IMG/VR virus record: IMGVR_UViG_3300021138_000174
Location: 1 to 23,580 of that record
DNA length: 23,580 nucleotides
Direction: 5' to 3' (one strand)
Source: a virus
Shown: in pieces, positions 5,453-13,714 of the stretch
How positions within the stretch are numbered: position 1 is the stretch's first letter
Layout of the letters: each line of letters starts with the position of its first letter
The notes under the pieces: model-generated
What the model was told of the DNA's origin: nothing
What the model saw: only the letters and a program-made list of their open reading frames with translations
Database searches by the model: none
Made by a program: the position numbers and the translations under genes

Positions 5453-8400
5453 CTACTGTGTAAAGATTGTCCTGTCAATGTAGAAGTGGGAAGTTCCAGC
5501 TATATCATTGTCCGGCACAAAGCTGACAGAGATAGTTGCAAAACTTGTACCCGCTCCATATACTTCAGGTTGGCGTACTACTACAGGTAGATAGTACCAG
5601 ATCCCTGCAGTAGTGATGTGAGTTGAGTTACTCTTGCTGAATACCGGGGTTCCTGAGGTATCTCCGGTGGTGTAGAACTTTGCCGTAAGAGTATAAACAC
5701 CAAAGCCATTTGAATCCGGAGCCTTAAGAACTACAGAGCCAGTAGCTCCACGGTTGCTGTAGATCTGAGCTGTACTAGCGGTTAAACCAAACGCCCCAGT
5801 GCTAACTGAGGTGACATGGCAGTAACCCTGTCCGTGACTACAAAGATCATTGTATAAAGATCCTTTAGAAACTAGTCTCGCAAGAACAGCGTTAGTGGGG
5901 GTCCAACCAAGAAGGCTTGCTTCAAAAGAAGGAGACTCAATTAAGTTACCCGCACCGTACTCTGTATATACATCTTCAGATGCTGTGTCTCCGGTTTGAT
6001 GAATATAGCTAGAACCCAAAGGCAAGAAGTTTGAAAGGTTAGCATCAAGACGATAGTTCTTTAGCTGATAATTAGGCCAGTAGTTACTGATGCCACCATG
6101 AGCACTAGGAACTCTTGTACCCCAATAATTTGATCCGGAGTTTCCTAAGCTAGGAAGCTTAAAGGTATAGGCGTCTGCTGGATCAATAAACTTACTAGCA
6201 TATTTTCCATTCTCTACCTGTACACCATCTAGATAAAAGGTTACGTTAGCCTGTATAGAAAGAGTAAAGCTTGTTTCTCCCTGTACTGGAATTCTTTCAA
6301 CAAAAATACGTCGCCAGTTATTTGCATTGTATGAGTCAAGAACTACCACATTAGAAGTGGTAGAGCCATTAGCAGTCGTGCTGATCGTATAGGTTCCTGC
6401 AGGACCGTAGATGTACGCTGAAGAAATAATGTCCTCACCATTAGAGCCACCGCTTAAAGTGTAAGGTGGATAGATCGTGGTAGAAGCAGTCACTGTGCCG
6501 CCACTCTTAGTTACCTTAGCTAAAGTGGTGCCAAACTTTGCTGTTGGGCTTTGATCAGAAGACATGGCAATGCTTCCGCCAGTTGCTGTCCATCCAGAAG
6601 TATTGGTTACAAAACTTGGGTTATTAACAAAGTTAAAGCGATCTCTTACTTCCCACAAGCAATCATTGGGGTCGTAATGATTCTCAGCTAGTGGATCGTT
6701 TGTTTGCCAAGATCCATCTCCTGTAAAGAATAGGGAGTTACTGTCAGTCATCTCCATAGCCATACCAAGTTGATTCATAGTATGGGTAAAAGAAGCGTTA
6801 CTTATATAGAAGACGTCTCCGATATTTGCATTCTCAACATACACGGTGACCTTTGCTAAAGGTTGAGGAGAGTCTTGCGTTGAATCAGGTGCTACGCCGC
6901 CTGAAACGAGCTCTTGATATGCTTGAGTAAGCATCATCGGCATTGAGTCTGTTACATCATTTACATTTGAATAGTATGGGTAACCCTGGCTGTCTTTAAG
7001 GATTTGAGTCTGCTCATTCGCACTTTGAGGAGCTGAGTACTCTACTCTAGCAACAGCGTTAGTCATACCGGCAGCTTCGAGAGCAGCTGTAGTAGCCACA
7101 TCAACATTAAACTGATAGTACCTACTTGGGTAAACTGCCATCCACTCTGAAACAACTGCAATTGTTCCTGCAGCAGTAGCCGTGACCTTAAGCATGGTGC
7201 TGTTATATGGCATAGAGAATGTGACGTTTGCTGTTTTACCTGTAATCGCTGCAGTTGTTGGAGAGGAAAGGGTAATAGAAGCCTGTTGATTAAAGTCAGA
7301 CAATACAATGCTGGAGATTGTTGTACCTGAAGCAATACCTGTTCCAGAAACAGACATGCCTTGAACAATGTCCACGTAGTTAACCGCAGGTACTCCACTA
7401 ACGGCGTTATTTAATAGAAGGGTTGTCGAGTTATTAGCTGCAGAACCGTTTGTTGTAATAACGGCTCCTGGTCTTAAAGCTGCAGCTGGTGGATTAGAGT
7501 CCACTGTTAAGGAAGCGTTATACCCAAACCAACCAGTAGTACTGTCAACCATTCGTGGGTTAATAATGTTGTTTACTTGATCTCCGTCAGCTGTAAGCTG
7601 AGTAGCTCTAGGATCCTGGTACTCAAGGGTTTTAATTTGAGCTTCTGCAAATTGCAACATATCAATAGCAAAGCGTTTTCCAACAGTTGTACCTGTGATC
7701 TGAATTCTCATTACAGCAAAAGAAGCATTAAGTGGTGCAGTCAATCCTTGGCGGTCAATGCTTCCTCCGGTAATAAACTCTGACCAAGCACTAGTTGTAG
7801 TAAAAGAGCTAGTTACTACGTCTGATCCAATGTGCAGATTATTGTTGTCATACCAACCTACGACAACTGTGTAGGATGCAGGAGTATCAATATGGCAAAT
7901 CCAACCACTGAAAATGTAGTTCATACCGTTTTGAACAGGGATGCCATACTGGCTCGCATATAAGGCAGTCGGTCCACCTACAGCTGGGGTTTGAGGAAGA
8001 GAGATTGTTACTGCGGTACCGGTAGAGGTAATAAGGCCGTAACCTGCTTGACGTGGTGGATACTGATAGTTATACATGTTAGGTACCGGTGCTACGATTG
8101 CTTTACCAATGTCAGTAGAAGAGGTAGAGTACTTCTTATTTACAAAACTACCACCTGTAACGTACCAATGTCCTGTGCTTTCCTCAAATGAGGAATCGTT
8201 GTAATCAAGCATCATATTTATGTATGGATCTATATCAACAGACCAGTGCGTTAAAGCACCAATGTATTCTTGAATAGCAGAGCTAGTTCCTTTACTTGAA
8301 AAGTTTCCAAGACCAGTTCTATAAAGAGCACGGTGGTAGAAGTCGCCAAGTGAAGGTTCATAATTAAATCCAAGATCTGCCATCTTTGCAGGCAAAATCT

Positions 8401-8971
8401 GAGAAGGAATAGAGCTACTTGAGTTTGATAATTCAAGCAGGTTTAGGTCTGCTCTAAATCGATCATACTCAAAAGCAAACGCATCTAGTACTAGGTCTAA
8501 GTCAAGGCGGTCGGCTTGTCCGGTAACATCACCGTACCCCTGGTAACTGTTTAACCAAGCTCCAGGAAACCATCGTTCAATTTTTTGCTTAGATCCGGTA
8601 TCTCCAACAATGGTGGTATAGGTGCTGCCACAAGGAATCCAAGTAGTTCCATTGAATACCCAAATAGAGTAGAAGACTTGCTTTCCAAAGTTTGCATCTA
8701 CATCATTAAAGCTTGTACGAAAGTTGTTGATGGTACCCCCATCAACCAGTGTTCCGTCATAGGGAGTGTCTGGTGTGCCGACGTAGGTCTTAATTACCTT
8801 CCAATGAGTTATAACTCTATCCGCAGGATCACCAGAGATGGCATTCCAAGTTAACTGGATTTGGCCATAGTCATAGCACCATGCTTTTAGATCGGATGCG
8901 TAAAACGCTCCGACGTTAATAACTTCTCCATACGTTTCAGTACCGTATAGAATTAGACCATATTTTGCCAT
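5453..8971 (-). CDS. Tail fibre / receptor-binding protein with P2 gpI-like N-region
   Basis: 1172-aa virion protein at the distal end of the tail module. Residues 30-120 look like a fibronectin-type beta domain (QIQLTWNAISGDPADRV). Residues about 125-245 resemble the P2 gpI baseplate family, with a helical LDLVLDAFAFEYDRFRADL, ILPAKMADLGFNYEP and YRTGLGNFSSKGT. The rest is beta-rich, with four modules each opening with an N-x-SF...GW signature like carbohydrate-binding jelly rolls, near 258-270, 468-481, 780-794 and 1008-1023. Around 530-560 is a VSGTGIASGTTIS stretch common in phage fibre proteins. These would attach the fibre to the baseplate at the N-end and bind cell-surface glycans at the C-end. 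The modular C-terminal half suggests host-range evolution by module gain. Confident of virion fibre role; module identities are by pattern only. Confidence 0.82.
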   Translation of the reverse strand: MAKYGLILYGTETYGEVINVGAFYASDLKAWCYDYGQIQLTWNAISGDPADRVITHWKVIKTYVGTPDTPYDGTLVDGGTINNFRTSFNDVDANFGKQVFYSIWVFNGTTWIPCGSTYTTIVGDTGSKQKIERWFPGAWLNSYQGYGDVTGQADRLDLDLVLDAFAFEYDRFRADLNLLELSNSSSSIPSQILPAKMADLGFNYEPSLGDFYHRALYRTGLGNFSSKGTSSAIQEYIGALTHWSVDIDPYINMMLDYNDSSFEESTGHWYVTGGSFVNKKYSTSSTDIGKAIVAPVPNMYNYQYPPRQAGYGLITSTGTAVTISLPQTPAVGGPTALYASQYGIPVQNGMNYIFSGWICHIDTPASYTVVVGWYDNNNLHIGSDVVTSSFTTTSAWSEFITGGSIDRQGLTAPLNASFAVMRIQITGTTVGKRFAIDMLQFAEAQIKTLEYQDPRATQLTADGDQVNNIINPRMVDSTTGWFGYNASLTVDSNPPAAALRPGAVITTNGSAANNSTTLLLNNAVSGVPAVNYVDIVQGMSVSGTGIASGTTISSIVLSDFNQQASITLSSPTTAAITGKTANVTFSMPYNSTMLKVTATAAGTIAVVSEWMAVYPSRYYQFNVDVATTAALEAAGMTNAVARVEYSAPQSANEQTQILKDSQGYPYYSNVNDVTDSMPMMLTQAYQELVSGGVAPDSTQDSPQPLAKVTVYVENANIGDVFYISNASFTHTMNQLGMAMEMTDSNSLFFTGDGSWQTNDPLAENHYDPNDCLWEVRDRFNFVNNPSFVTNTSGWTATGGSIAMSSDQSPTAKFGTTLAKVTKSGGTVTASTTIYPPYTLSGGSNGEDIISSAYIYGPAGTYTISTTANGSTTSNVVVLDSYNANNWRRIFVERIPVQGETSFTLSIQANVTFYLDGVQVENGKYASKFIDPADAYTFKLPSLGNSGSNYWGTRVPSAHGGISNYWPNYQLKNYRLDANLSNFLPLGSSYIHQTGDTASEDVYTEYGAGNLIESPSFEASLLGWTPTNAVLARLVSKGSLYNDLCSHGQGYCHVTSVSTGAFGLTASTAQIYSNRGATGSVVLKAPDSNGFGVYTLTAKFYTTGDTSGTPVFSKSNSTHITTAGIWYYLPVVVRQPEVYGAGTSFATISVSFVPDNDIAGTSHFYIDRTIFTQ

Positions 8972-8979
8972 TAGTTAGA

Positions 8980-9534
8980 TTACATCCCAGCTAGTAAGAA
9001 TGGGTTAAATGGGTTTGACGAGGCAACTGCAGCTGTTGCAGTAATCTCTGATTGAATAGTGTTCCAGTCTGAACTGTTTACATAAACTACATTTGCTGCA
9101 CCAACATGGGGTATACCGCTATTGTCGACATTAAATCCAAGAACATTTCCGTAGGTATAAGTTTCTACAAGGTTCCTGGTATTTGAAGAGATTCCATTTT
9201 TTACCGTAATACCAACACTTGATATCGCAGTGACGGCATCTCCACTCTTGGAGAAGTACGGACTGTTAGAGGTTGTCACACCATTAACAAGTCCAGCTTC
9301 AATGTTAGCCAAGCGATCAGACAGAGAATTCCATGGAGTAGAAGGTTGTGAAAAGGTTCCAGTCCATGTGGATGTGAGCATGCCTTCTTGAGCGATGCTT
9401 GTTCCATTGAGGTAGTACTCAATGTTGTAAACCTCAGTCTGCAAGGAGTTTACGTCATCAGCATTTACCGTATCCTGAAGGTTTACTTTAGGAGTAAAGG
9501 TGCGTACGTTTAACGGGAAGTATTGGGATGTCAT
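8980..9534 (-). CDS. Hypothetical baseplate/fibre-associated protein, 184 aa
   Basis: I do not recognise this protein. The N-terminal 50 residues (NLQDTVNADDVNSLQTEVYNIE) look like a short helical or coiled-coil segment, as in fibre attachment or trimerisation regions. The middle and C-terminal parts are beta-rich and Ser/Asn/Thr-rich (ISSVGITVKNGISS, TYTYGNVLGFNVDNSG), ending NPFNPFLLAGM. Its place between the gpJ-like wedge protein and the large fibre, eight bases from the fibre start, suggests a structural protein linking baseplate and fibre or a small fibre. No enzymatic motifs are visible. Confidence 0.72.
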   Translation of the reverse strand: MTSQYFPLNVRTFTPKVNLQDTVNADDVNSLQTEVYNIEYYLNGTSIAQEGMLTSTWTGTFSQPSTPWNSLSDRLANIEAGLVNGVTTSNSPYFSKSGDAVTAISSVGITVKNGISSNTRNLVETYTYGNVLGFNVDNSGIPHVGAANVVYVNSSDWNTIQSEITATAAVASSNPFNPFLLAGM

Positions 9535-9548
9535 TCTTTTCCTCTTCT

Positions 9549-11096
9549 TTAGCTATGTCCACCGGTAGGATTAATAACAAGATTACTTGCTGTAATGTAT
9601 GGCAACTGGTTGGGGTTCAATGAGATTGTACCCACACTGTTGTCGTTAGCGGTGTTTAAAGCGGAAAGGGTTACGAACAGTACACCCGGTACGTTATTGA
9701 TTGCCGATACAAGCTGAGACTGTGCAACTACTCTTCCAAATACATTCTGATCGTATGCAAAGAATCCGCCTGCATTTAAAAGTGCTTTCTTAATTGCAAT
9801 TACAACGCTAGATTGTTTGTAAGCACCATCAATTGTTACGTTAGCAGTTACATAGATCGGTACATACGTTGGAGGTAGCACGGTTACAGAGCTTCCAATA
9901 ATTAAGTTAGGCTCAAGAGATGCCTGTACTGCGAGCGCTAGATCGTTCCAATTACCTGTAGGAGTTGGAGTTCCATTAGTGGTTACAATTCCAGGGGTAT
10001 AGGTTCCATCATCCTGGGTTTGAACGTAAAGACTGACTGAGCTCCATGTTCCAGCTACGGCATTAGCTTTACCAACAAGAGGTACTGTTAACGCAAGGTT
10101 GCTGAAATCATTGAGGGTTACTCCTCTAAACTGAGTATTGATTGCCGCCTTAAGCTTGGACTTAAGCTGAGTTAGATCATCAGCGTCCGCACCACCTGAT
10201 GCAGCATAGGTGTTGGATACTTGCAATGAAGAAAGAGCAGAAAGATCTGGGTTACCTGGAATAAAGGTAACTTCAGTCAATGCTCCTGCAACAATGTTTC
10301 CGGATAACCCTGCACTGGTCTTATAGATGGCTCCAACTAACTGGTTAGTGGAAGGAATCATTCCATTAACGCCATCACCAAATACAACATTTGTTGTCCC
10401 ATCTTCATTTAAGAAGGTAGTAAATACGTGGTCTGTAGGGCCTGCTTCAATAAGGTTTGCAACGTATGTCCACGGTGAAAAAGCTGCACCCTGACCAACG
10501 TATATGTTTAAAGATCCTTGAACAACGTTTGTATCATAGATTGTAAACGTTTGGCTAAGTGACCCATCTGTTGTTCCCAAGCTAATGGGGATAGGCTTAT
10601 GGTAGGTGGGATCAATTAAATCCGGGCGATCTGTATTTACTGTCTTACCTTCAGTGGCGTCAATAGTTACTGTCTCACCTGGTTGAAGCTGGGTTGTTAG
10701 CTCAGCGGCCTCAAAGAAGACTTCACGATATAAGCCATAAATTAGGGGTGCCATAAACTGGGTACCTATTGGTACATCTAAAGCAGTAATTCCATTATTT
10801 GTAATACTTACTTCTACGTTAGCTGGAGTTGGGCCAGAGGGGGTATAGCCAAAAAGCTCTGCAAGCTGTAAAACGGTAGATGTTTTAGCTGAGGTTGTTA
10901 TGGCGATTTCATTTGCAACACGGTCGGTGTAATAGGACATGATGTCGCCCATATAAGCAAAGGCTTCTACCATGATGTTTCCTAGATCATTTGGATCCGT
11001 AGGATTCCAGTTATAGCCTGTTCTAACGTTAATTAGATTGATGAGGTCGGCTTTGATAGATTCAAAGTCTCTAGAGGTATAGTCTATTTGAGTCAT
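9549..11096 (-). CDS. Baseplate J-like wedge protein (P2 gpJ / T4 gp6 family)
   Basis: 515-aa baseplate wedge protein. The start MTQIDYTSRDFESIKADLINLI and the NDLGNIMVEAFAYMGDIMSYYTDRVANE stretch are typical of the J-like family. They are followed by TSAKTSTVLQLAELFGYTP, a family hallmark region, and a beta-rich middle. The C-terminal part contains VLPPTYVPIYVTANVTID and an AIKKALLNAG...GRVVAQSQLVSAINNVPGV segment, again as expected. Length is within the family range. It starts with a TAATG overlap on the gp25-like gene, so the two wedge proteins are probably made together; in T4 and P2 the equivalents (gp6/gp25, gpJ/gpW) assemble into the same wedge around the hub. Confidence 0.93.
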   Translation of the reverse strand: MTQIDYTSRDFESIKADLINLINVRTGYNWNPTDPNDLGNIMVEAFAYMGDIMSYYTDRVANEIAITTSAKTSTVLQLAELFGYTPSGPTPANVEVSITNNGITALDVPIGTQFMAPLIYGLYREVFFEAAELTTQLQPGETVTIDATEGKTVNTDRPDLIDPTYHKPIPISLGTTDGSLSQTFTIYDTNVVQGSLNIYVGQGAAFSPWTYVANLIEAGPTDHVFTTFLNEDGTTNVVFGDGVNGMIPSTNQLVGAIYKTSAGLSGNIVAGALTEVTFIPGNPDLSALSSLQVSNTYAASGGADADDLTQLKSKLKAAINTQFRGVTLNDFSNLALTVPLVGKANAVAGTWSSVSLYVQTQDDGTYTPGIVTTNGTPTPTGNWNDLALAVQASLEPNLIIGSSVTVLPPTYVPIYVTANVTIDGAYKQSSVVIAIKKALLNAGGFFAYDQNVFGRVVAQSQLVSAINNVPGVLFVTLSALNTANDNSVGTISLNPNQLPYITASNLVINPTGGHS

Positions 11097-11503
11097 TATG
11101 CCTGTCCTGTAATCGTTCCATCAGAATTAAAGATCGAGGTTTTGACAGTGCTTTGTAGCAGACTGCCGTCTGGTATCTGTATGACAACAAGAAGAGTTGC
11201 TGTTCCAAACTCATCAAAGTTCTCTACATCTACAGAGATTAATTTTACATCCGTCATCCATTTAGAAATGGCTGTACTTACAGCTGTTTGGACTGCTGGA
11301 CCAAACTTGTTCTCATTCTGAAACAGGGCGTTAGTAAAATCAGTGCCGTAGGCTTGAAGCATTGGGCGTTGACCTACGTGGGTTGATAAAAGAGTCAACA
11401 AACGATCCAAGTAAATTTGTCCTGGATCTACAGTTGTATATACAACTCCAAATTTATCTAAAGTAAAGGGGTACTTAAGGGCTCTCACTGGACTCCAATC
11501 CAA
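11096..11503 (-). CDS. gp25-like baseplate wedge protein (GPW/gp25 family)
   Basis: 135 aa, the usual length for the GPW/gp25 family, which fastens sheath to baseplate. The conserved layout is present: LKYPFTLDKFGVV, then IYLDRLLTLLSTHVGQRPM with the Leu-rich helix and the Gly-Gln/Glu-Arg-x-Met motif, then QAYGTDF. A mixed helix-strand C-terminal half ends in LLVVIQIPDGS. T4 gp25 was once called a lysozyme, but no muralytic active site is evident here. The gene overlaps the spike gene by 19 bases and the J-like gene by one (TAATG). Confidence 0.9.
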   Translation of the reverse strand: MDWSPVRALKYPFTLDKFGVVYTTVDPGQIYLDRLLTLLSTHVGQRPMLQAYGTDFTNALFQNENKFGPAVQTAVSTAISKWMTDVKLISVDVENFDEFGTATLLVVIQIPDGSLLQSTVKTSIFNSDGTITGQA

Positions 11504-12000
11504 ACTGGGTACTCAGGGTCTCCGGCTATAAACATAATCCACACAAGCTGCCCTACATCAGGCACCGTTCTATGGGGGGTGTGTTCTGTGGTAGCGGCGT
11601 TGTCTGCTGCTACTGCAAGGGAATTTTTACCTGTAACGGTTTTATGTGCATGGGTCAAAGTTCCCGCACCAGACTTGGCGACCACAGTCAAAGCGGGAAT
11701 GCTTACAGAACCACCTTGAGGGTCTCCTGCGCTTACCGGTGTAGTTGTAAGTAGGGCAGCAACTGACGCCGCAGTATGGGCTACATGGTCAGCATGAGTT
11801 TCATTTACAGTCACTGGAAGAACTGCTCTAGCCCACCCATGAACCTCTTGCCCTGTAGGTTGGCTAACCGTAACTTGAATCCTATTTTTCTTTAATGGGT
11901 CGTTGATAGAGGTTACTTTGCCCTCATAAATTCCATAGAATCTAAGTCGACCGGTAGGATCCATACCATATTCTTGATCGGGATAATGTTGAGTCGTCAT
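11485..12000 (-). CDS. Tail spike, gp5/gpV-like OB-fold protein with His-rich insertion
   Basis: 171-aa puncturing-tip protein. Residues about 21-62 (YGIYEGKVTSINDPLKKNRIQVTV...HGWARAVLPV) and 146-171 (VPDVGQLVWIMFIAGDPEYPVWIG) are the two halves of the OB fold of the gp5/gpV family. Between them is an insertion of roughly 80 residues containing eight or so His, including HADHVAH (69-75), THAHK with an HxH at 117-119, and TEHTPHRT (139-145). The usual C-terminal beta-helical needle is absent. In P2-type spikes an HxH motif binds iron at the tip, so a metal-binding role for the insertion is possible but inferred. It starts ATGA-overlapped with the second hub gene. Confidence 0.82.
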   Translation of the reverse strand: MTTQHYPDQEYGMDPTGRLRFYGIYEGKVTSINDPLKKNRIQVTVSQPTGQEVHGWARAVLPVTVNETHADHVAHTAASVAALLTTTPVSAGDPQGGSVSIPALTVVAKSGAGTLTHAHKTVTGKNSLAVAADNAATTEHTPHRTVPDVGQLVWIMFIAGDPEYPVWIGVQ

Positions 12001-12602
12001 AGAACTGCGCTCCCCTTAGTTGCTGTCCAAGTAGTGGTTAACGAAGAAACTCCGTAATTAGGAACTGTGGCCGTATAGTTATATCCAGAAGCAGGATCTT
12101 CCGCAGCTGCAGTTACCGGAAAGGTGACTTGTGGAGAGGCTACGTATCTTGGTACTGGTACTGAGTTAGCGTTTACATTTGCGTCATAAGAACTCAGAGT
12201 TGAGTTAGCAACAGTTAAGCTTTGTCCAGCTATCTCTGAGTTAACGTTTCTATTTTCAGATGTGTTCTTAGCATTCGGATTGGTGTCACCAAGTTTATCT
12301 GTACCCAATTCTAGCTCGATCATGTACGGAGCTACTGTTCCACCAAAAACATGGTGGACTGACAATACTGTCCAGTAACCCGACATGTCATTAGGCAATC
12401 CATCTAAATAGATTGGATCATAAGGACGCAGGGTACACGTACCTACAACAGTCGCCTTAGCTCTGTAGGCATAACGATGTGTATCAGCTAGGTCGCTAGC
12501 GATGTACTTAGACTCGCTAAGAGAGGTTGCTACTTCATATACGTGGTGCTTCTTAAACTTAGCTGGAGAGCTAGATGAAGCACTTGAAAATCTACTCGCC
12601 AT
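11997..12602 (-). CDS. Baseplate hub, C-terminal half (gpD/gp27-like, split)
   Basis: The visible homology is to the last domain of late-control D-type hub proteins: ADTHRYAYRAKATVVGTCTLRPYDPIYLDGLPNDMSGYWTVLSVHHVF, corresponding to the 'leu-arg-pro-gly-asp ... gly-leu ... ser-gly-tyr ... val ... his' region. The N-terminal half of the hub is the preceding gene in another frame. I chose the ATG at 12602 because it overlaps the end of that gene (TTATGGCGAGTAG) with GAGGA about a dozen bases upstream; an earlier GTG at 12620 has no clear ribosome-binding site. From that ATG the product is about 201 aa. The remaining C-terminal half is Asn/Thr/Ser-rich and unassigned. It would form the trimeric hub on which the spike sits. 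Confidence 0.75.
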   Translation of the reverse strand: MASRFSSASSSSPAKFKKHHVYEVATSLSESKYIASDLADTHRYAYRAKATVVGTCTLRPYDPIYLDGLPNDMSGYWTVLSVHHVFGGTVAPYMIELELGTDKLGDTNPNAKNTSENRNVNSEIAGQSLTVANSTLSSYDANVNANSVPVPRYVASPQVTFPVTAAAEDPASGYNYTATVPNYGVSSLTTTWTATKGSAVL

Positions 12603-13434
12603 AAGTAAAGAAGTCCTCACTAGGGCTTAGGGATCCAAGATTAGGAACGCTGTAGTCCTTTGCAGCGTGGGTCGTAGCTATTGGTGTCGAGGTAATTGTT
12701 GAGGTACCAGTGATTACTCGGTTTACCTTTGCACCTAGATCTGGATTATCATCAGAGATCTCTGGTTCAAAGTAAAAGCAAGTACCATACATGCGGTTGT
12801 GGATACTTAATCCATCCTCATACTTAAAGTATGGGGCAGATGGCTTTTTTTCATTGTAGATTTTATCCTTAGATACAAATGTAAGGGTTGTGTTTTCAGC
12901 ACGTAAAGCAAAGCCGGCTTGTTTAGCTAACCTACGAAGAAGCTGCCAATCGCTTTGTCCTGCTTGAACTATCGACTCACGAATACGGGGATGGCGCTGG
13001 GTTACAGACTGCATGCCGTGCTTAGCTGCAATCTTAGAAACAACCCCATCAGCCGTGGTGTTCTTGTAAACCTTTTGATCAGTATTTTTTAGGAGGTACG
13101 AAGCGGAGACACAAGTAACAGTTGTAGAGTGAACCTCTGTACCTGAGCTGGGTTCTAGGGTATACACGTAACCATTAAACTTAGAAGAATTGGGTCCGCT
13201 TGTATAAACAAACTCAACAGGGTCCCCAGAGACTACGATCGTGCTATCTAGAAAGGGTTTTCCTTTAAACTCAAGAACTAAGATGTCATGAGAATCTATC
13301 TCTTGAAAAAGTTCAGCACCGATCAAGAGCAGCTCTGTAGAAGGTGTTTTGGGAAAGCTTACAGAGAAGCTAGAGTGTCTAGCCGTAGACTCCCATAGGA
13401 AGTTACTTTGAGGGGAGATAGTTGTATCAGCCAT
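12592..13434 (-). CDS. Baseplate hub, N-terminal half (late-control D / gp27-like)
   Basis: 280-aa protein matching the first two domains of D/gp27-type hub proteins. There is a beta-rich start with DILVLEFKGKPF and GDPVEFVYTSGPNSSKFNGYVYTLEP, then VTCVSASYLLKN, the TADGVVSKIAAKHGM segment, and the hallmark QAGQSDWQLLRRLAKQAGFALRAENTTLTFVSKD. The expected final barrel is missing here and is encoded by the next gene in a different frame. The start ATG at 13434 overlaps the LysM-like gene by 8 bases. The hub forms a trimeric ring between tail tube and spike. Natural division into two polypeptides, rather than decay, is suggested by the clean start/stop overlap, but a sequencing frameshift cannot be excluded from sequence alone. 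Confidence 0.85.
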   Translation of the reverse strand: MADTTISPQSNFLWESTARHSSFSVSFPKTPSTELLLIGAELFQEIDSHDILVLEFKGKPFLDSTIVVSGDPVEFVYTSGPNSSKFNGYVYTLEPSSGTEVHSTTVTCVSASYLLKNTDQKVYKNTTADGVVSKIAAKHGMQSVTQRHPRIRESIVQAGQSDWQLLRRLAKQAGFALRAENTTLTFVSKDKIYNEKKPSAPYFKYEDGLSIHNRMYGTCFYFEPEISDDNPDLGAKVNRVITGTSTITSTPIATTHAAKDYSVPNLGSLSPSEDFFTYGE

Positions 13435-13714
13435 TAGGAATCCTAATAACTGTTCCAGGAATAATGTCCCATGGGTCTGTAATCTCTGGATTTAAATCCA
13501 TGATCTCCCACCAGTATGATGAGCTGCGTATTGCTCCAGAGTTTTGAGCAAGGTTACCTAATGTATCTCCGTCTTCCCAAGGATACTCAACATATGATGC
13601 GCTGAACTTGGTAGGCCAGTTTCTGTATACAGATATGTCTGGAGAAATAGTTACTGCATTTACTACTTGAAGGATCGGTCCGTCGTAATATCTAGAGAGT
13701 CTGCTTATGCTCAT
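13427..13714 (-). CDS. LysM-like baseplate protein (T4 gp53 / P2 gpX type)
   Basis: 95 aa. Residues about 40-94 have the LysM arrangement: a first strand and DGDTLGNLA turn, a helix with SSYWWEIMDLNPEI, and a closing strand IIPGTVIRIP. In contractile tails such small LysM proteins (T4 gp53, P2 gpX) are structural parts of the inner baseplate rather than wall-degrading enzymes. The N-terminal 35 residues probably mediate assembly. It begins with a TAATG overlap on the 595-aa gene and runs 8 bases into the hub gene, consistent with coupled production of hub components. Confidence 0.85.
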   Translation of the reverse strand: MSISRLSRYYDGPILQVVNAVTISPDISVYRNWPTKFSASYVEYPWEDGDTLGNLAQNSGAIRSSSYWWEIMDLNPEITDPWDIIPGTVIRIPNG

